A stretch of DNA of 64,000 nt from Bradyrhizobium sp. AZCC 1693 (GTDB lineage Bacteria; Pseudomonadota; Alphaproteobacteria; Rhizobiales; Xanthobacteraceae): positions 7,129,001-7,193,000 of the forward strand of contig NZ_JAZHSD010000001.1 of assembly GCF_036924745.1 (NCBI RefSeq), written 5' to 3'. Below the pieces are notes generated by a model that saw only the letters and a program-made list of their open reading frames with translations, was not told the origin of the DNA and did not search any database. Position 1 is the first letter of the stretch. Each line of letters starts with the position of its first letter. Positions 35,360 through 44,395 of this stretch are shown here, piece by piece. Position numbers and translations under genes: made by a program.

Positions 35360-36852
35360 GCGTGGGATTCCAGTTCAGCGCGCAGCACGCGCTTAAGGAC
35401 TTTTCCTGAAGGGTTGCGCGGCAGGCTGTCGCGGATGATGAGTTGCTTCGGCACCTTGAAACCTGCGAGGCGCGCGCGGCAGTGATTGGCGAGATCCGGC
35501 AATTCCAGCGTGGCGCCGTCGTCCAGCACCACGACTGCCACCGGCTTTTCGCCCCAGCGCTCGTCGAATAGGCCTACGACGGCAACTTCGCGTACCTGCG
35601 GCAGTTCGTAGATGACACGCTCCACCTCGGAGGAGGCGATGTTCTCGCCGCCGGAAATGATCATGTCCTTCTTGCGGTCGGTCAGGTAAAGAAAGCCGTC
35701 CTCATCGAGATAGCCGACGTCTCCGGTACGAAACCAGTCGCCGAAGAACGCCGCCGCGGTTTTCTCGGGATCCTTCCAGTAGCCCTGCGTGACCTTCGGC
35801 CCGCGCAGGCAGATTTCGCCGTTCTCGCCGGGCCGAAGTCGATTGCCGGCATCGTCACGGATTTCGATTTCGACATGGGCGATGGCGCGGCCGGTCGAGC
35901 CGATCTTTTCGATCTCGCGGCCGGCTTCCATGAAGGTGTCGCCGCCGCAGGTTTCGGTCAGTCCATAGGCGTCGATATAGCGGGCGTTCTTGAAATAGTC
36001 GGAAAAGGCGCGGATGCGCACTTCCGGCGTCTTTTCGCCGCCGCCGATCGTCCATCGGAGGCTCGACACATCGTAGCGGTCGCGGGTCGGGCAAGTGAGG
36101 ATCGCAGTCGTCATCACGGGTGCGAACCAGGCGGCGTTGAGTTTCTCCGTCTCGATGGCGGCGAGCGCCTGCTCGGGCTCGAAGTTCCGCTGGATGGAGA
36201 GCAGGCCGCCGTGCCACAGCACCGCGATGCCCGGCAGATCGAGCGCGCCGACATGGTAGAGCGGGCCGACCACCAGCAGGCGCGTGTCGGCGTTCAACCC
36301 GAGCACGAGCGTCTGGTCGGCCGACTTCCAGTACAGGTTTTCGTAAGTGAGCATCACGCCCTTGGGGCGGTCCGTCGTGCCTGATGTGTACATCAGCCGC
36401 ATCAGGTCGCGCGGTTGGCGGACGTGCATCAGAGCAGGGGCGATGTCGGTCGCAAGGCGCGTCGCGTCGGACTGCGCGGCTTCGTCCAGCAGCACTACTG
36501 GCGCGCCACCGGCTGCGACACCGGAAAATTCTTGATCCGCAATCAGGACGCGCGCGCCTGAATTGCCGACGATGTAGCCGACTTCGTCGGCGGACAGACG
36601 GTAGTTGATAGGCAGAAACACCGCGCCGATATGGCTGGTCGCAAACACGAACTCGAGAAACGCCGTGCTGTTCTTCATCAGCACCGCGACGACGTCGCCG
36701 GGGCCGACGCCGCGTGCGGCGAGCCATCCGCCAATCCGGCGTATGCGGGCGTCGAAATCGGCATAGGAGACATCCTCGCCGCGGTATTTCAGCGCACAGC
36801 GATCCGGCGTCCGCCGGGCGTGAAACGCGATGAAGCTGGATAGATTGATCAT
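35356..36852 (-). CDS. AMP-dependent acyl-CoA ligase
   Basis: A 498-residue adenylate-forming ligase of medium-chain/feruloyl-CoA synthetase size. Motifs are P-loop LMYTSGTTDRPKGVML, A5 YGLTETCGGD, A7 DWFRTGDVGYLDEDGFLYLTDRKKDMIISGGENI, and the catalytic lysine in NPSGKVLKRVLR. It heads the minus-strand operon, diverging from the Liv transporter operon, so it most likely activates the acid that this transporter brings in. The exact substrate is not readable. Confidence 0.9.
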   Translation of the reverse strand: MINLSSFIAFHARRTPDRCALKYRGEDVSYADFDARIRRIGGWLAARGVGPGDVVAVLMKNSTAFLEFVFATSHIGAVFLPINYRLSADEVGYIVGNSGARVLIADQEFSGVAAGGAPVVLLDEAAQSDATRLATDIAPALMHVRQPRDLMRLMYTSGTTDRPKGVMLTYENLYWKSADQTLVLGLNADTRLLVVGPLYHVGALDLPGIAVLWHGGLLSIQRNFEPEQALAAIETEKLNAAWFAPVMTTAILTCPTRDRYDVSSLRWTIGGGEKTPEVRIRAFSDYFKNARYIDAYGLTETCGGDTFMEAGREIEKIGSTGRAIAHVEIEIRDDAGNRLRPGENGEICLRGPKVTQGYWKDPEKTAAAFFGDWFRTGDVGYLDEDGFLYLTDRKKDMIISGGENIASSEVERVIYELPQVREVAVVGLFDERWGEKPVAVVVLDDGATLELPDLANHCRARLAGFKVPKQLIIRDSLPRNPSGKVLKRVLRAELESHA

Positions 36853-36891
36853 TATCCGCCCAAAAAGCCGGTTTCCGGCCCTGTCTCTCCC

Positions 36892-36920
36892 AAGATGAAT
36901 TATGACTCGTAATTCATCTT
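36892..36920. promoter_or_regulatory. Perfect inverted repeat, probable TetR operator
   Basis: AAGATGAATTA (36892-36902) and TAATTCATCTT (36910-36920) are exact inverse complements around the spacer TGACTCG. It lies between the divergent ligase/TetR/SDR/monooxygenase operon and the ABC transporter operon, 40 bases before the ligase start. A TTGACG hexamer follows at 36925-36930 and could serve the transporter promoter. The position and symmetry fit autoregulation by the TetR protein encoded in the left operon. Confidence 0.75.
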
Positions 36921-37021
36921 TGGCTTGACGTCACCCCCCTTGCTCTGAAATCCTTGTGAGTACGGAGGCGACACGATCTCCGGCAGGGATTTGGGAACGC
37001 CAACCCCACAGGGAGGAAGCA

Positions 37022-38281
37022 ATGACGAGAACCCGCAAACCGGGCGTGAGCCGCCGCGCGACGTTGGCGATGATGGGTGCCGGGGCCGTAACATTTGCGA
37101 CGCCCCGGGTGGCGCGCGCGCAGGCCAAGACCATCAAGGTCGGCATGCCGACCATTCTTTCCGGGCGCGTGGCGCAGCTCGGAACCTCGTCGCGCAATGG
37201 GGTGATGCTGGAAATCGAAAAGGTCAATGCTGCCGGCGGCCTGGCCGGACGTCAGATCGAAATGGTGATCCGCGATTCCAAGGGACAGCCGCAGGAAGCC
37301 GCCCGCGTCGCCCGCGAACTCGTCAACACCGACGGATGCGAAATCCTGATCGATGCGGAAGCATCATCGGGTGCATTCGCAGTACATGAAGTGGCGCGCG
37401 ATCTCGGCGTGCTCTGCCTTCACACCAATTCGGAAACTTCGGCGCTGACCGCCGATCCCAAGCAGCACATTCCCAACGCATTCCGCACCGCGCGCCAGGG
37501 TGTGCACGACTCCATCGTCGGCGGCAGCTACGCGGCGGCGATTGCGAAAGCCAAGGGTCTGAAGAAATGGGCGACCTGTTCGCCCGACTATGCCTATGGC
37601 CGCGACACCACCGGCGAATACGTGACATACCTGAAGCGCTTTGCGCCCGACATCGAGATCATCAGCGAGTCCTGGCCAAAGTTGTTCCAGCCCGACTACA
37701 CCGAAGTGGTGACGAAAATCCTGCAGGCCAAGCCGCAGGCGCTGTATACCTGCCTCTGGGGCGGCGATCTCACGTCCTATATCGATCAGGCCAACATCTA
37801 TGCGCTGTTCAGCCAGATGGAGGTGTTCGCGGTCAACATGGCCGACTACACCGCGCTGACGGTGGTGAAGAACCTGCCGAAGGGCATTCACTCCGGCAAC
37901 CGCTACATCAAGACCTATCCCGCGACCCCGGAAAACGCGGCGTGGGGCGATGCCTACAAGGCGAAATACAACGAGTACCCCACCAACTGGTCGTGGGAGA
38001 ATGCGACCGCGATCATGCTGCTTGCGGAAGCGTCCAAGAAGGCGAATTCGGCCGATGGCAAGAAGATCGCGGAAGCCTTGCGCGGCCTGAAGATCAAGTC
38101 GCCGTTCGGTGCCGACGGCACCGTCACGATGCGCGCCGACGACCAGACGCTGGTCGGCTATGCGATCGGCTGGGGCACCACGATCCCGCAGGAGCCCTAC
38201 GTGCCGCAGGTTCAGGCGGGCGACTGGAAGACGATCTTCGAGCTCGAAGCCGAGTGGAAGAAGAGCAAGGGCTACACCTGA
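37022..38281 (+). CDS. ABC transporter substrate-binding protein, LivK-like
   Basis: A 419-residue periplasmic binding protein of the Leu/Ile/Val type. The signal region KPGVSRRATLAMMGAGAVTFATPRVARAQ has a twin-arginine, so Tat export is possible. The mature part begins KTIKVGMPTILSGRVAQLG and contains KVNAAGGLAGRQIEMVIRDS, the family pattern. GGGAGGAAG precedes ATG 37022; the frame is open upstream through the promoter region without homology. It is first in a seven- to nine-gene operon of transport and acyl-CoA catabolism. Ligand unknown. Confidence 0.88.
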   Translation: MTRTRKPGVSRRATLAMMGAGAVTFATPRVARAQAKTIKVGMPTILSGRVAQLGTSSRNGVMLEIEKVNAAGGLAGRQIEMVIRDSKGQPQEAARVARELVNTDGCEILIDAEASSGAFAVHEVARDLGVLCLHTNSETSALTADPKQHIPNAFRTARQGVHDSIVGGSYAAAIAKAKGLKKWATCSPDYAYGRDTTGEYVTYLKRFAPDIEIISESWPKLFQPDYTEVVTKILQAKPQALYTCLWGGDLTSYIDQANIYALFSQMEVFAVNMADYTALTVVKNLPKGIHSGNRYIKTYPATPENAAWGDAYKAKYNEYPTNWSWENATAIMLLAEASKKANSADGKKIAEALRGLKIKSPFGADGTVTMRADDQTLVGYAIGWGTTIPQEPYVPQVQAGDWKTIFELEAEWKKSKGYT

Positions 38282-38368
38282 TCGACTGTGAGGCGGAGGC
38301 GGCGTAGGCTGCCTCCGCTCGCCGCCGAATGTTTCTCGCGCGCCGCGCATGCTGGCACGCTGCAATGG

Positions 38369-39280
38369 ATGATTCCCTTGGATCTCGACGCGCTTACCGG
38401 CTGTCTCGCCAGTTCTGCCTGCCTGGTGACGCAAACCACCAGCGGCTTCATCATCGGCATGTTGCTGTTTCTCGTCGCCGTCGGACTGACGCTGATCTTC
38501 GGCGTGCTCAAGGTGGTGAATTTCAGCCACGGCGCTTTCTATATGTTCGGCGCCTATTTCGCGATGACGGCCTATCAGCTTTCGGGCAGTTTTGCGCTCG
38601 CGATGCTGTGTGGCGCGGCGGGGACGGCCTTGCTTGGCCTGATCTTCGAGCGCGTATTCATGAGCCGCGTCTATGGCGCCGATGTGCTGATGCAGTTGCT
38701 TGTCTGCTACGCCTTCGTGCTGATCTTCGATGACGTCGTGAGGATGATCTGGGGCCCGGAATTCAAGTCGATGGGCATGCCGGCGGCGTTCCAGGTGGCG
38801 CCGCTGTTCATCGCCGGCGGCGTGGTGCCGCCGTATTATTTGCTCCTGGTCGGCGTCGCGCTGGTGGCTGCCGTAGTTCTCGGGCTCGGCCTGGCCCGCA
38901 CCAGGATCGGCAAGGTGATCCGGGCGGCCGCGCATAATCCGGGCATGGTGTCTGCGCTCGGCATCAACACTGGACTGATCTATGGCGGGGTATTTGCGTT
39001 GGGCGGCATGCTGGCAGGCCTTGCCGGCGCGCTCGCCGCACCCGTGCGTTCGCTGACGCCGGGCATGGGATTCTCGGTCCTGATCGAATCCTTCATCGTC
39101 ACCGTGATTGGCGGCATGGGCTCGATCCTGGGTGCGCTGATCGGCGCACTGCTGATCGGCCTGATCCGCTCGTTCGGATCGCTCGGCTTTCCCTTGTTCA
39201 CGGAAGGCCTGATGTACCTGTTCATGGTGATCGTGCTGGTGTCGCGGCCCACCGGCCTGTTCGGCAAGGAGGTCGCATGA
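38369..39280 (+). CDS. livH: Branched-chain amino acid type ABC transporter permease, LivH
   Basis: A 303-residue membrane protein with the LivH marks SGFIIGMLLFLVAVGLTLIFGV, VVNFSHGAFYMFGAY, the coupling loop RAAAHNPGMVSALGI and GGMGSILGALIGALLIG. ATG 38369 is preferred because upstream in-frame codons are arginine-rich and non-conserved. The gap of 87 bases after the binding-protein gene is the only sizeable one in the transporter operon. Confidence 0.9.
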   Translation: MIPLDLDALTGCLASSACLVTQTTSGFIIGMLLFLVAVGLTLIFGVLKVVNFSHGAFYMFGAYFAMTAYQLSGSFALAMLCGAAGTALLGLIFERVFMSRVYGADVLMQLLVCYAFVLIFDDVVRMIWGPEFKSMGMPAAFQVAPLFIAGGVVPPYYLLLVGVALVAAVVLGLGLARTRIGKVIRAAAHNPGMVSALGINTGLIYGGVFALGGMLAGLAGALAAPVRSLTPGMGFSVLIESFIVTVIGGMGSILGALIGALLIGLIRSFGSLGFPLFTEGLMYLFMVIVLVSRPTGLFGKEVA

Positions 39281-40302
39281 CCGAGCTGCAGGCCGAACAG
39301 GGCGCGCCGGCACTCGATGTCTCCCGCACCGAGGCAAAGCCGCGCCGCAATCGGGATGTCCTGATTGCGCTTGCGGTCTTTGTCGTGCTTGCGCTGTTGC
39401 CGATGGTCTTCAGCAGTAAATTGCTGCTCGACTTCGTGATCCGCTGCGCGGCCTATGGGCTGTTCGCGACGTCGCTCAACCTTCTGGTCGGTTACACCGG
39501 TCTGACATCGTTCGGCCATGGCATGTTCTTTGGCCTTGGCGCCTACGGTTTCGGCTTGATGATGCAGAAGACCGGTGTTCACATCCCTGTGGCTTTCGTC
39601 GCAACGTTGGTGATCACGCTTGTCGTTGCCCTCGTCATTGGCGCCATCTGCGTGCGGCTGAAGGAAATCTATTTCGCCTTCGTTACGCTGGCGTTCCAGA
39701 TGCTGATCCACTCGACCATCCTGTCCTGGGTATCGCTGACCGGCGGCGATCAGGGATTGCGCGGTGGCATTCCGCGTCCGGCCTTTTTCGGTATCGATTT
39801 GTCGAACCATGTGCATTTGTACATCACAAGCTGCGCGCTGCTGGTGATCGGGCTTCTACTGATGCGTCAGATCGCGCAATCGCCGTTCGGCTATACTTTG
39901 CGGATGATCCGCGATAACGCCAGCCGCGCCAGCTTTGTCGGCATCGATGTCTGGCGCGCAAAACTCACGATCTTCGTGCTGGCGGCACTGTTTGCCTCGA
40001 CCGGCGGCATCATCATGGCGCTGTTCGTCTCCGGAGCCTATCCGGAATTCGCCTATTGGACCATTTCGGGCGAGGGCATCTTCATCAACATGCTCGGCGG
40101 CGTGACTACATTCCTGGGACCGATGGTCGGCACCGTGCTGCTCCTGATCCTCAACGATACCGTTACCCGTTGGACCGACTATCACGGCATCGTGCTCGGC
40201 ATCGTGATCCTGTTCTTCGCTATCGGCCTGCGCAAAGGCCTGATGGATTTTGTAGTCGAATGGTACGCGCGACGCCGCGACACCACTGGGGAGCGCGGCT
40301 AG
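39277..40302 (+). CDS. livM: Branched-chain amino acid type ABC transporter permease, LivM
   Basis: A 341-residue permease. Marks are LLVGYTGLTSFGHGMFFGLGAY, VRLKEIYFAFVTLAFQ, IRDNASRASFVGIDVW (coupling loop) and LGGVTTFLGPMVGTVLL. The polar N-terminus of about 25 residues is usual. The start overlaps the LivH stop by four bases (ATGA), indicating coupled translation. Confidence 0.92.
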   Translation: MTELQAEQGAPALDVSRTEAKPRRNRDVLIALAVFVVLALLPMVFSSKLLLDFVIRCAAYGLFATSLNLLVGYTGLTSFGHGMFFGLGAYGFGLMMQKTGVHIPVAFVATLVITLVVALVIGAICVRLKEIYFAFVTLAFQMLIHSTILSWVSLTGGDQGLRGGIPRPAFFGIDLSNHVHLYITSCALLVIGLLLMRQIAQSPFGYTLRMIRDNASRASFVGIDVWRAKLTIFVLAALFASTGGIIMALFVSGAYPEFAYWTISGEGIFINMLGGVTTFLGPMVGTVLLLILNDTVTRWTDYHGIVLGIVILFFAIGLRKGLMDFVVEWYARRRDTTGERG

Positions 40303-40304
40303 CC

Positions 40305-41063
40305 ATGCTGGAGATACGCTCCCTTTCCAAAGCGTTCGGCGGCGTCAAGGCGACGGACAATGTCACGCTCGACTTCGCCGACGGCTCGCTCACCGCCGTG
40401 ATCGGCCCCAACGGTGCCGGCAAGAGCACGTTCTTCAACCTGATCACCGGCGCGCTGCGGCCCGACTCCGGTCAGATCCTGCTCAATGGCGTCGACATGG
40501 CCGGGCGGTCGCCGCCCGAGATCGTGCGCTATGGAATCGGTCGGGCGTTTCAGGTGGCGAGTATTTTTCCGTCGCTGACGGTGCAGGAGACCATGCTTGC
40601 CGCCGTCTGCGCTGATCAACGCCGCGCCAGCGTGCTTCACCGCCGTTTCCCGTTGGCCGAAACCCGCGACCGTGCCGAGCATGCGATGGAATTATTGGGG
40701 CTGGCCGGCAAGCGCAATCGAACCGCGGCGACGCTGTCGCATGGCGATCAGAAGCTGCTCGATATCGCACTCGCACTGGTGCTCGATCCGAAGGTGCTAT
40801 TGCTCGACGAGCCGACCGCCGGCATGGGGACTGAAGAGCGCTGGCGGATGATCGACAAGGTGAGGGAACTCTGGGAGACGCAGAAGATCACGGTGGTGTT
40901 CATCGAGCACGACATGGATATTGTGTTCAAGATCGCGCCCGAGATCGTGGTGCTGTGCTATGGGCGGATTCTTGCAATCGGCACGCCGGATGCGATCCGC
41001 CGGAACGAAGCCGTGATCGAGGCCTATCTCGGCACCGAACATCACGCCGGAGCTGCGGTATGA
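40305..41063 (+). CDS. livG: Branched-chain amino acid type ABC transporter ATP-binding protein, LivG
   Basis: A 252-residue ATPase. Walker A is GPNGAGKS (about 34-41), the signature LSHGDQKLLDIALAL (a common LivG variant with HGDQ), Walker B LLLDEPTAGMG, the switch FIEHDMDIV, and the LivG-type end RRNEAVIEAYLG. ATG 40305 follows the LivM stop by two bases. An overlapping frame from 40056 is a shadow of livM. Confidence 0.92.
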   Translation: MLEIRSLSKAFGGVKATDNVTLDFADGSLTAVIGPNGAGKSTFFNLITGALRPDSGQILLNGVDMAGRSPPEIVRYGIGRAFQVASIFPSLTVQETMLAAVCADQRRASVLHRRFPLAETRDRAEHAMELLGLAGKRNRTAATLSHGDQKLLDIALALVLDPKVLLLDEPTAGMGTEERWRMIDKVRELWETQKITVVFIEHDMDIVFKIAPEIVVLCYGRILAIGTPDAIRRNEAVIEAYLGTEHHAGAAV

Positions 41064-41776
41064 GCGTGCAGCCGGTCGTTCAGGTCGAGGATCTCGACGT
41101 CTATTACGGCACCAGCCAGATCCTGTTCGGCGTCGCCCTCGCGGTCCGGCAGGGCGAGACCATGGCATTGCTCGGCCGCAACGGCGCCGGCAAGTCGACC
41201 ACCATGAAGGCGATCATGGGCCTGGCTCCCGCACGCCGCGGCAAGGTCACTTTGCGCGGCAAAGTAGTGTCCGGGCTGAAGCCACACCACATCGCGCGCG
41301 CCGGTCTCGGCTTCGTGCCGGAGGATCGCCAGATATTTCCGGAGCACTCGGTGGAGGACAACCTGGTCATCGGCGCCAAGAAGGGCCCCAATGGCGAGGA
41401 CGAGTGGTCGATCCGGCGCGTTTACGACGTGTTTCCGCTGCTGGAGCCGCTGCGGCACCGGATCGCAGGACGGCTGTCGGGTGGCGAACAGCAGATGCTG
41501 GCAATTGCCCGCACGTTGATGGGCAATCCCGCGCTGCTGCTGCTGGACGAGCCGAGTGAGGGGCTGGCGCCGATCATCGTGCAACGGATCGGAGAATTGC
41601 TGCGGCAGCTCCGCGGCACCGGCGCCACGGTGCTGATCGCCGAGCAGAACATGCATTTTTGCCTTGGCCTTGCGAGCCACGCGACGGTTATCGACAAGGG
41701 CCAGATCGTCTACACATCCGGGATCGAAGAGCTGAAAGCCAACGATAACATTCGTCAGCGCTACCTCGCGCTGTAG
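41060..41776 (+). CDS. livF: Branched-chain amino acid type ABC transporter ATP-binding protein, LivF
   Basis: A 238-residue ATPase. Walker A is GRNGAGKS (about 39-46), VPEDRQIFPEHSVEDNL is the LivF Q-loop region, the signature LSGGEQQMLAIARTL, Walker B LLLDEPSEGLAP and the switch IAEQN. The ATGA overlap with livG shows coupling. It completes the second full Liv-type transporter of this window. Confidence 0.92.
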   Translation: MSVQPVVQVEDLDVYYGTSQILFGVALAVRQGETMALLGRNGAGKSTTMKAIMGLAPARRGKVTLRGKVVSGLKPHHIARAGLGFVPEDRQIFPEHSVEDNLVIGAKKGPNGEDEWSIRRVYDVFPLLEPLRHRIAGRLSGGEQQMLAIARTLMGNPALLLLDEPSEGLAPIIVQRIGELLRQLRGTGATVLIAEQNMHFCLGLASHATVIDKGQIVYTSGIEELKANDNIRQRYLAL

Positions 41777-41800
41777 CTTTCGGCCCGCCCGGGGGACGGA

Positions 41801-42216
41801 ATGACCAAGGAACGCAAGCTATCGCCGACGCATGAGCCGCCGTATCGCGGCCTGCGTGATGCGCTGATCCCGCAGTTGCGCGAGGTGTTTCTGACACGGC
41901 CGACGGATGCCTGGCTTGCCCGCCTGCATGCCGCTGACCTCATCGCCGAACGGATCCTCAATCCCGGCGAATGGCTGCGCAACGTCCATGTCGAGGCGAC
42001 AAGGGCCGCTGTATGCCAGCAGACGCCGGGCGTGGGGCCGGTGTATTCGCCGCGGACGCCGGGCATTGCGGCTTCTCGGAGGACAACTTGCGCCCTGCGC
42101 CTGATATAGGCCAGGACAGTTATGAGGTGCTGCTGGAAGCGGGTTTCGAGCGAGGCGCCATCGACGATCTGGTCAGGGCCGGCGCGGTGCGTCAGGCCAA
42201 GGGAGGCACGGCATGA
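41801..42216 (+). pseudogene. C-terminal remnant of a CaiB/BaiF family CoA-transferase
   Basis: About 138 codons that correspond only to the C-terminal third of a family III CoA-transferase: DALIPQLREVFLTRPTDAWLARLHAADLIAERILNPGEWL, then VHVEATRAAVCQQTPGVGPVYSPRTPGI. After a one-base loss near 42070 it continues in another frame with GFSEDNLRPAPDIGQDSYEVLLEAGFERGAIDDLVRAG. The catalytic N-terminal domain is absent, so it cannot be functional. Its second frame ends overlapping the enoyl-CoA hydratase start (ATGA), the sign of a former coupled operon gene. An intact paralogue of the family lies at 61869-63161. Confidence 0.78.
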
Positions 42217-42989
42217 GTACCGATCTCGTTCGTTATTCCGTCTCAGGCAATATTGCCGAGATCATGCTGGATCGCCCGCCGGTCAATGCGCTCAGCATGG
42301 ACCTGATCGATGCGCTGCTGGCGGCGCTTTCGAAGGCGAGGGACGACGAAGCGGTGCGCGCCGTCATCATCGGCAGCGCACACAAGGTGTTTTGCGCCGG
42401 GCTTGATCTGGACATCATCCGGGGCAAGCCTGGGATCGAAACCAGGAAATTCCTCGAACGGCTGTATTTCGCGCTCAACGATACCCAGTATCGCATGGGC
42501 AAGCCGACCATCGCTGCCGTCGATGGCGCGGTGCGGGCCGGCGGCATGACGATTGCGATCTCCTGCGACATGATCATCGCGGGTGACGCCTGTACCTTCG
42601 GCTATCCTGAAATCGACGTCGGGCTGATCCCGGCGATCCACTTCGTGCAACTGCCGCGGCTGGTCGGCAAGCACCAGGCTTTTGGTCCGCTGTTTCTGGG
42701 CGAGCCCTTCGATGCCGCGACAGCCTTTCGCATGGGGCTGCTGAGCGAAGTGGTGCCGAAGGGGACCGCGCTGGACCGGGCGCGGGAGATCGCGCGCAAG
42801 TTCGCAGCCAAATCCCCCATCGTCATGAAGATCGGGCGCGATGCCTTTATGCGGGCGGTCGACGCCGATTTCCGCCGCTCGGTCGAGAACGCGGCCGAGA
42901 GCTTTGCGCTTGTTGCAACGACGGAAGATTGTCAGGAAGGGCTGAATGCGTTCGTCGAGAAGCGGACGCCGAACTACAGGGGGCGCTGA
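42213..42989 (+). CDS. Enoyl-CoA hydratase/isomerase family protein
   Basis: A 258-residue crotonase. It starts DLVRYSVSGNIAEIMLDRPPVNALSMDLIDALLAAL and has the oxyanion-hole strand AHKVFCAGLDLDII and the second site PTIAAVDGAVRAGGMTIAISCDMIIA. The two glutamates of classical hydratases are not obvious: FGYPEIDVGLIPAIHF keeps one acidic position, so isomerase or hydrolase activity is also possible. It is coupled to the CoA-transferase remnant upstream and to the MaoC gene downstream (TGATG overlap). Confidence 0.88.
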   Translation: MSTDLVRYSVSGNIAEIMLDRPPVNALSMDLIDALLAALSKARDDEAVRAVIIGSAHKVFCAGLDLDIIRGKPGIETRKFLERLYFALNDTQYRMGKPTIAAVDGAVRAGGMTIAISCDMIIAGDACTFGYPEIDVGLIPAIHFVQLPRLVGKHQAFGPLFLGEPFDAATAFRMGLLSEVVPKGTALDRAREIARKFAAKSPIVMKIGRDAFMRAVDADFRRSVENAAESFALVATTEDCQEGLNAFVEKRTPNYRGR

Positions 42990-43444
42990 TGGCTGGATTG
43001 TATTTCGAGGAGTTCGAGGTCGGCCGGGAATTTCATCATGAATTCTCGAGGACCGTGACCGAGATGGACAATACGATGTTCAGCCTGCTGACCATGAACC
43101 CGCAGCCGCTGCATATCGATGCGCATTTCTCAGAGAATACAGAATTTGGCCAGCGGCTGTTCAACAGCCTTTATACGCTCGGTATCATGATCGGAATGAG
43201 CGTCTACGATACGACACTGGGCACCACGATCGGCAACCTTGGCATGACCGACGTCAAGTTTCCAAAACCGGTGTTTCACGGCGATACGCTCAAGGCGCAC
43301 ACCAGGATCATCTCCAAGCGCGAGAGCAAGTCGCGGCCGAACCAGGGCATCGTCGAGTTCGAGCACACCATGACCAATCAGCGCGGCGAGGTGGTGGCAA
43401 GTTGTCGCCGGACCGGGCTGATGCACTGCAAACCGAAGGCTTGA
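42989..43444 (+). CDS. MaoC family dehydratase (hot-dog fold)
   Basis: A 151-residue protein. The hydratase-2 motif appears as TMNPQPLHIDAHFSENTEFGQRLFNSLYTLG, with the Asp/His pair around residues 33-38 and the G-x-x-x-x-S/N turn. This resembles mesaconyl-CoA hydratase and MaoC-like enoyl-CoA hydratases that add water to a CoA-bound double bond. The start overlaps the stop of the enoyl-CoA hydratase gene. Followed after four bases by a CitE-like lyase, a pairing known from mesaconyl-CoA/beta-methylmalyl-CoA chemistry, where hydration precedes lyase cleavage. Confidence 0.88.
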   Translation: MAGLYFEEFEVGREFHHEFSRTVTEMDNTMFSLLTMNPQPLHIDAHFSENTEFGQRLFNSLYTLGIMIGMSVYDTTLGTTIGNLGMTDVKFPKPVFHGDTLKAHTRIISKRESKSRPNQGIVEFEHTMTNQRGEVVASCRRTGLMHCKPKA

Positions 43445-43448
43445 GCCG

Positions 43449-44306
43449 ATGCGATCATTCCTGTTTGTTCCTGGCGACAGCCTGCGCAAGTTTGAAAGCG
43501 CCAAGAAGACTGCGGCCGATGCGCTGATCCTCGACCTTGAGGATTCGATCGCGCCGGAGGAGAAAGTCGGCGCGCGGCGCACGGTGCGCGAGATGCTCGA
43601 TGCGCGGAACCCAGGCCAGAAGGTCTATATCCGCGTCAACGCGCTCGATACCGGCATGACGCTTGGCGACCTCGCGGCCGTCATGCCGGGCCGGCCCGAC
43701 GGCATCGTGCTGCCGAAATGCGCTGGTGCTGCCGACGTCAACCGCCTGTCGCTGTATCTCGATGCCTTCGAGGCGGCCGCCGGGATCGAGCATGGCTCTA
43801 CGAGAATAGTGACGGTGGCGACGGAGACGGCGAGGGCCGTCCTCAAGCTGCTCGACTTCGAGAACATGAGCCCGCGGTTGTGGGGCATGATGTGGGGCGC
43901 CGAGGACCTCGCGGCTTCGCTCGGCGCGTCGCGGAACCGGACAGCAGGACGCTTCCACGGGCCTTTCCTGCTGGCGCGCGATCTCTGCCTGATCAGCGCG
44001 GCGGCGGCCGGCGTCGTCGCCATCGATACCATCGCGACCGACATCAACGACCTCGACGCACTCAGGGAAGAGTCCATCGCCGCGCGTCAGGATGGTTTCC
44101 TTGCCAAGGCCGTCATCCATCCGAAGCATGTTGACGTCGTCAACGCCGCCTTCATGCCGACGGACGAGGAAATCGCCTGGTCGGAGAAGATCGTGAAGGC
44201 CTTCAACGACAATCCGACTTCAGGTGTGGTGAAGATCGACGGCAAGATGATCGACAAGCCGCATCTGCGCGCGGCGGAGAAGATTCTGGCGCTGCGAGGA
44301 CGGTAG
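43449..44306 (+). CDS. CoA ester lyase, HpcH/HpaI (CitE-like) family
   Basis: A 285-residue TIM-barrel lyase. The entry RSFLFVPGDSLRKFESAKKTAADALILDLEDSIAPEEK carries the CoA-binding arginine and the metal-binding LEDS. VRVNALDTG-like IRVNALDTGMTLGDL, VATETARAVLKL (glutamate) and MMWGAEDLAASLGA (acidic pair binding Mg) follow. Such enzymes cleave malyl-CoA, beta-methylmalyl-CoA or citramalyl-CoA. Together with MaoC upstream and thiolase downstream it suggests C-C cleavage after hydration of an unsaturated dicarboxylyl-CoA. Confidence 0.88.
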   Translation: MRSFLFVPGDSLRKFESAKKTAADALILDLEDSIAPEEKVGARRTVREMLDARNPGQKVYIRVNALDTGMTLGDLAAVMPGRPDGIVLPKCAGAADVNRLSLYLDAFEAAAGIEHGSTRIVTVATETARAVLKLLDFENMSPRLWGMMWGAEDLAASLGASRNRTAGRFHGPFLLARDLCLISAAAAGVVAIDTIATDINDLDALREESIAARQDGFLAKAVIHPKHVDVVNAAFMPTDEEIAWSEKIVKAFNDNPTSGVVKIDGKMIDKPHLRAAEKILALRGR

Positions 44307-44395
44307 CGAAACGGGCTACGAAATCGTTGACCAGATTGACTTTACAACTTGATCGGCGGCAAATGCAGCCGATCATCAGACCTGAGGAAAACACC

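Noticed and set aside
37364..39337. Long antisense open frame over the LivK/LivH genes
   Set aside because: It is a high-GC shadow. The plus-strand genes in the same place have clear family motifs and proper ribosome sites; the antisense protein is low-complexity and H/R/Q-rich.
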